A stretch of DNA of 64,000 bases from Cryptomeria japonica (lineage: Eukaryota; Streptophyta; Pinopsida; Cupressales; Cupressaceae), in NCBI RefSeq assembly GCF_030272615.1, contig NC_081412.1, forward strand, positions 672,292,852-672,356,851. The letters are read 5' to 3'. The position numbers and the translations under genes are program-made. This document shows positions 59,011 to 64,000 of the stretch, in pieces (the first letter of the stretch is position 1; the number at the start of each line of letters is the position of its first letter). Below the pieces are notes generated by a model, which made no database searches, had not been told where the DNA came from, and saw only the letters and a program-made list of their open reading frames with translations.

Positions 59011-59518
59011 CAAACTCTCCTTACTTATACTTTAAATTTATTTAAATAGTTACACATGCTATCAATTTTCCAAGATAACCAATGGTTGTCTAACTTATCA
59101 AATTTCACCAAATCCACTATCTTTGTGGACAAACTTTGATCTACCTTGATAGATCTGCAAATATGCAATCTTGTTGGGTTTTCAATAGGTTGATGGATGC
59201 TCATCTTGTTGACTCGTAGATTTAGTTGTTTAATAAAATAAAAATTATATAGTGTTAATTATTTAGTTAATATATATTTATATATTTTTGTCAATTCATT
59301 CTACTTCATAATAGTCTAATCCAAATAGAATGCAATTTTTGTAATTTAACTAAAGACATATAGGTTTAGTTATTTAATTCTTATTTTATGGCTTCATTAA
59401 CTTATAACACAAATCATTATATTAAATATAATATTATAATAATATTGAACCCTCCAATTTTAATTAAAAAAAAGGTAATCACATTATTAATATATTCAAC
59501 ACAATCTAATTTTTTAAC
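59011..59518. other. AT-rich DNA that received the LINE
   Basis: No feature recognised. Very AT-rich from about 59230. Its last 16 bases (TATGTGTCGAGATCTT, 59519-59534) are the left copy of the LINE's target duplication. Confidence 0.5.
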
Positions 59519-59534
59519 TATGTGTCGAGATCTT

Positions 59535-62500
59535 TTTTTTTTTTTATTAAAGTGGATGATACCACTAAAATTATATTAATTATAATTATTTTTTACATGG
59601 TGACTGGTTCAAAGAGCACTGAGGGGAAAGAACCAATAAGAAAACCTCTCAGTTTTGCTCAAAAAACATAACCCTACCTACCCAATACAATAGCCCATAT
59701 ACAGCCCACTAAACCCTGATTACAATTTCAATTACATTAGATATAAAGGAATATTTTACAACAAGCTTGTACTGGTAATTCTGTAGAGATATCATCTCAA
59801 AAAATGTAGCCAAGATCAGTAGCATCCTCAAACATTAATCTCCTTATGCACCACATGAGTCTAGATATCTACAGAGAACAAAAAACACAACAAAGAGGGA
59901 ACCAAGGAGAAGTAGTCCTGACAACATAAAAATGGTTAGCATACATAATCCTATCCACACAAGAAGTAACGGAAGATGAAGACAACCTTCGGGAAATAGG
60001 GTGAAACCAATCCATATAATGGTCCATAAGAATAGCCAAATGAGTAACAACATGACAAGAAGCCATTTACCCCATCCAAAACACTACATTTTCCAACTTC
60101 TCAGAATAATCCACAACCCACCAATTTTGCCCAATATATTCCACATCTTGCTAAGCATTATATAATCCGAAAAAGAAATAGACAAATATGACCCATACCT
60201 GTATATCTATCCAAGATATATAATAGAGCGGGGGTTGTCATGGTATGATTATCAGAATATCATACAAAGAGAATATCTAGCCAAATAACACCTCTGAATG
60301 ATGGAAAATGCTTCACATACAACAAACTCAATCAATGAAACTCACCAACCTTATACCCGCAAAGCATAATGATTTATTTACTAAACCAAAGCACAGAACA
60401 TGAGACCCAAAAGTCATGACACAATCAGCCACCACTGCGTTTAAGAAAACATGATTGGCATAACAAACAGAGTACTTAATATGAACTGCATCATCTAATG
60501 ATTATCCCAAAAAGCAATATGAACCAGCTTCAAAAAATTGAAAAGAGACAATGTCATCAATTATCATGATGAAAAAGCAAATAACATAGCCTCAACCACC
60601 AAATGGGAAAAAGGAAACCAAAACCAAGCAACCCACATTACCCAAAGTATCAAATCAATGTCAGTTGATCCCAGAGACTATCACACTCCATCCTTGAAAG
60701 CAGCTCCACTTCTAGGGATGACTATAACAAAGGTGTTGTCATAAGGCAAGGCAACACCCTCCTTATAGACATTCAAAGAAGTAAATACTTCATAAGGCGA
60801 GGAGAATTTCCAAGGCTACCACCAAAAAATCTCCCTTTAATAATGGGGAGATTCTCTCAATAAATGTCAATAACAATGGTATTATTCCAAAACACCCTCA
60901 TTATAGGCACTTATGAAAGAACAGCCACATCAAGAAGGAATTTTAACATAGAATTTTCATACACGAGATAGGAAAGTCCAAGGATGCAAGTTCTATGCGG
61001 TCTACACCATCACTAATAACCTTACTTGTAAGAAAATATGCAAACACATTGATTTCTCTAAAATAGTAGGAAATTGAGAAAGTGGAGAAGCCATTAAGTT
61101 GAAGAAGAATGTGCTCCAGAAGGTATTGCATACGCCAAGAGACGCATTTTTTGGCAGCAACCACCTGACAGACAAGCATTGAATCCCCTTCAATAACAAT
61201 ATCCTTGATATTTAGAGAATGAGCCAGATAAAGTCCAAAAGATAGAGCCTGAAATTCAACCATGTTGTTAGTACCATAACCAATGTATTTGCCAACTGCC
61301 ATGATGATATTTGAAGAATGATCAAAGATAATTACCCCAATCCCAAACTTTCCCGGATTGCGCTTAGAGGCCCCATCAAATTGAAGTTTGAAGGAAGGGG
61401 AAGGGGGAGGGCTCCATTTCGCCATCTTTTGCTTAAGATGCGAAGAAAAAACATCTGAAATAGCCCCATGAGAAGGCAACAAATGCAAAGAGGGCCAATT
61501 CCAAGTAACCCAGTTATCCTAATGAGAAAAGGTTGTTAGTTGCCCTAAATTTTTATAAATGAAAGAAAGCACCACTTCACTAATGGAGGCTTGGATTTTC
61601 CCTATGATGTCTGACAAAGACATCGACTTATGATTAAAAATTCTTGAATTCCTTTCCAGCCATAGATTCCAAATCACCAGAGATGGAGCAACTATCAACA
61701 AAGATGAATAGAATGAAGCGGGAAACAACAAGGGCCGGGATTGAAATTGTGAAAGAAGAGTTGCACAAAGAGTAGAAGACCACCCTAACATACCAAACAA
61801 CCAATACCAACACTCAGAGGCAAAGGGACAGAGTAGGAAGAGGTGGTCCACCAATTCCATGCAATAACCACAAAAAACACATGGGAAAACTATCGTAATC
61901 CCAAGCCTATCTAGACGCATGCCAGTGAGGATTCCATCTTGAATGGCTAACCAGGAAAAAGCCCCTGCTTTTGGAAGACATGCAGTATGCCAGCATAACT
62001 TAGTAGGCCAACAGGCAGGTACAGAGGTCTAGATCAAAGAATTGTACCCCTCTTTCACCGAATAGGAGCCAGCCGCACTTTTAATCCAAACCAATGAATC
62101 TTCTTTATATTGAAAAACTAGAGGTCTCTTACGAAGTTCTTCAATAAAATCTAAAACAATATTAATGTTAATAGCCAAGGGAGGGATTTCCTTCCATTTG
62201 ACAATTTCACAAGGTCCTGAAGTATCAATGATAAAATAATCTGTAACAAAAGGTCCCCAAAGAGATGAAAGGATTACCGGCAAAGGGGACCAATCTCGAA
62301 TAGATGAGAGAGTTGGGTGCCCATTCTAGACTTCATCCTAAAAATGGGCCTTTCTTCCATTATGGACAACCTAGGATAAATGAGGCAAAATCACCTCTCT
62401 ACATGAAATAAGAAAATTTCAGAACACAAAGCCCTTCGGAAGGGAAGTTGTAGTAAAAATCCTTTCTCTTGGTGAGCCCCTTAAATATTTAGCAAGCACA

Positions 62501-62952
62501 ACAGAGGCCCATTTACAACTAGGAGTTGTATATAATTTCCAAATCAACTTAGCCCCCAAAGCCTTATTTTGAATAGCCAAATCACGAATACCCGCCCCCC
62601 CCAACTCCTTGGGACGACAAACTTTATCCCATGCTAAAAGAGGGATCTTATTCCTTCCTCCTAAATTATCATTCCAAAGGAAGGATCTGAGGGATACCTT
62701 TAAATGCTTAACAACTTGAGAAGGAGCCTGTGAAATAGACATTAGATATGTAGCTATACCACTCAAGACTGATTTAATTAGAAGAATTTTGCCTGCCAAT
62801 GTTAACCATTTATGATTCTAGGAGGAAATTCTAGAGGAGATAGAATGAACAATTTTGTCCCAAAAAGAGTTCTTATCTGCCCCAAGAAAGAAGGGAATAC
62901 CTAAATACATGCAAGGGAAAGACCCAACTTGAAAGATCCAAAAGCGGATAAA
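59535..62952 (-). mobile_element. 5'-truncated LINE (plant L1 type)
   Basis: A non-LTR retrotransposon on the minus strand. Its poly(A) tail appears as a run of T at 59533-59545, and the exact 16-bp target duplication TATGTGTCGAGATCTT lies at 59519-59534 and 62953-62968. It starts inside the reverse transcriptase (SFWDKIVHSISSRISS near 62870), so the endonuclease and most of the RT were never copied in. After the coding part comes a 3' untranslated region of about 1.4 kb (59546-60940). The intact duplication suggests moderate age, although the coding part already has several stops. Confidence 0.92.
60943..62950 (-). pseudogene. LINE ORF2 remnant: RT end, zf-RVT, RNase H
   Basis: The C-terminal RT region reads LAGKILLIKSVLSGIATYLM and LAWDKVCRPKELGGAGIRDL (62800-62560). 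The zf-RVT region follows, with SAAGSYSVKEGYNSLI (about 62085-62030) and CVFCGYCMELVDHLFLLCPF (about 61870-61810). RNase H follows with FDGASKRNPGKFGIGVIIFD, NMVEFQALSFGLYLAHSLN and VIEGDSMLVCQ (61400-61170). All readable pieces lie in one frame. At least five in-frame stops stand between 62420 and 62025, and most replace Trp expected in the family (FWNFLISC, HLSWVV, HFWDEVWNG), that is TGG to TAG or TGA. The last catalytic Asp of RNase H appears as Tyr (NVFAYFL). The product copied RNA by target-primed reverse transcription. Confidence 0.88.
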
Positions 62953-62968
62953 TATGTGTCGAGATCTT

Positions 62969-63568
62969 AATAGCTTGTTGACAACAAAAAAAACTAAACC
63001 ATGATGATTTATACAAATATAACTTGAAATTTATACATTATGACTATCTAAAGTCATTATTTCCTTATGAAAATGTAACTTCCCAACTAACCAACTATAA
63101 AACTAATAATGCATACACCAACACTTCCAGTATAACTATTTTATTGTTAAATACAAGTTAGTTGCCTCCAGACATAGATTGGTGCCTTGAAAAGGAAGGC
63201 AGAAAATAAAAAACGGAAGTCTGAGCACTTTCTTGTTAAGTCGTGTAATGCGGTATAGCGTAAGACTAAATAAACTATTAAACTAAACAAGTAGTGCGGT
63301 ACAACTTCACCTTCTCCGATTACAATTGCTTAATTTTGGAAATGGGGGCCCCAAGTAGGAAATATTTTTTTTTGACTATCGTGAATCAGCAATTGCCTGC
63401 ATACCCAACTTCAAGGACACAGAAGTTTCCATCGTTAGGTTTTTCTTTTTCCAGCACTTTCCTAGCAAGTTAAGGTGAGCCTGCCTTACCCTTTTTAAGT
63501 GGAGAACCCCTCACTTGTTCTCAAGAAATCAGCTTTGCACAAAGTTATTTAGTTGGTTTAGCGATAAG
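62969..63568. other. Spacer upstream of a possible gene
   Basis: Not recognised as a repeat. From about 63300 the base composition becomes more balanced than in the repeats to the left, as in a gene's 5' region (TTACCCTTTTTAAGTGG at about 63487). No clear TATA box. Confidence 0.4.
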
Positions 63569-63638
63569 ATGGCTTCGGGACTCTCCAACAGCGCCAGAAA
63601 TTATAGGGAAATGGAAGAAGGTAGAGATGTTATCATAG
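63569..63638 (+). CDS. Possible first coding exon of a host gene, running out of the window
   Basis: An ATG at 63569 opens 23 codons, MASGLSNSARNYREMEEGRD followed by VII, and reaches an excellent 5' splice site: G then GTACGTAAG at 63639. Without splicing a TAA follows two codons later, so the reading depends on an intron. The Met-Ala-Ser start, the shift to more balanced base composition and the T-rich sequence after the donor all look like the start of a working plant gene. The protein is too short to assign. Downstream sequence to 64000 would be intron 1. It could also be chance; about one in three that it is real. Confidence 0.35.
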
Positions 63639-64000
63639 GTACGTAAGAAGTAGTTTTAATCCAAGATCTTTGTTCATTTTATATGCCTTTTTTTCAGTAC
63701 TATCAGAGGAAATCAGATTAATTTTTTCTCAATTTCGATTAAAGATTTATCTTGTAATAATATGGTGAACGGTTGAGTAGCGGGTAATTGGTCACCATAT
63801 AGAATTTAAAAGATTGATTTTATACGAAAATTATTGCTGCCAAACTTTCTTAGATCCAGGTTTTGAGTCGCTAGATATTTATGTCTTTGAGGAAATATAT
63901 AATAGAATAGAAAGGAATAAATTTTAATTTTGTACGAGGTTAAAAAAGCGGTTTCTAAGAGTTTTCTAGTTTTGAGGACAATTATGGGATACTGTGTAGA
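63639..64000 (+). other. Possible intron 1 of the edge gene
   Basis: T-rich, no open frame, starts with a strong donor. No acceptor was identified before the window ends. Confidence 0.3.

Noticed and set aside
59844-60066. Hydrophobic 65-69 residue minus-strand open stretches
   Set aside because: They lie in the LINE 3' untranslated region in overlapping frames. No support as a membrane protein.

Overview
This is a piece of a large, repeat-swollen land-plant genome, most likely a gymnosperm (conifer-like). That is inferred from Copia and Gypsy elements nested inside one another, broken disease-resistance (NLR) and PPR genes, a plant LINE and a tRNA-type SINE, and LTRs opening TGTTGGTATTTT... 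I find no complete host gene. Host-derived material consists of two NLR remnants, a PPR remnant, an intronless copy of the splicing factor CWC22, one long decayed protein I cannot name, and a possible first exon at the right edge.

Layout. 1-321: edge of a Copia LTR. 545-1610: decayed unknown coding stretch. 1806-6553: an NLR remnant with a small SINE just upstream (1678-1778), split by a minus-strand LTR element carrying a coiled-coil Gag-like ORF (2515-5450, TSD ATCTC) and cut at 6553 by a plus-strand Copia element (Copia-1, 6554-19949). Copia-1 is itself split by a 7.9 kb element (8195-16074, TSD AGAAG) that encodes a 1046-residue Gag-protease and no polymerase. 19950-21300: probable piece of a Gypsy-type LTR. 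21322-22240: PPR remnant. 22931-24425: unrecognised coding-like debris. 24742-26443: CWC22 retrocopy.

26444-55202 is a second Copia family (Copia-2) arranged internal-LTR-internal-LTR. The second internal region is split by a Ty3/Gypsy chromovirus (35075-42972, TSD CTTTG). The last LTR is split, a few bases from its end, by a minus-strand Copia-1 element (47991-55189, TSD TCCAC). 56500-57460: second NLR remnant, homologous to the end of the first. 58200-59010: decayed second copy of the coiled-coil/CCHC element. 59535-62952: 5'-truncated minus-strand LINE with a 16-bp target duplication. 63569-63638: possible first exon of a host gene running out of the window.

The target duplications give a clear order of events: NLR first, then SINE, coiled-coil LTR element and Copia-1, then the Gag-only element inside Copia-1; separately Copia-2 first, then the chromovirus and the inverted Copia-1 copy inside it. 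The most unusual item is the Gag-only element. It has a long uninterrupted ORF, hairpin modules repeated in its LTR and leader, a variable-number GC-rich palindrome in its LTR, and LTR divergence concentrated in the last 300 bases. All identity figures are counts by eye, not computed alignments.
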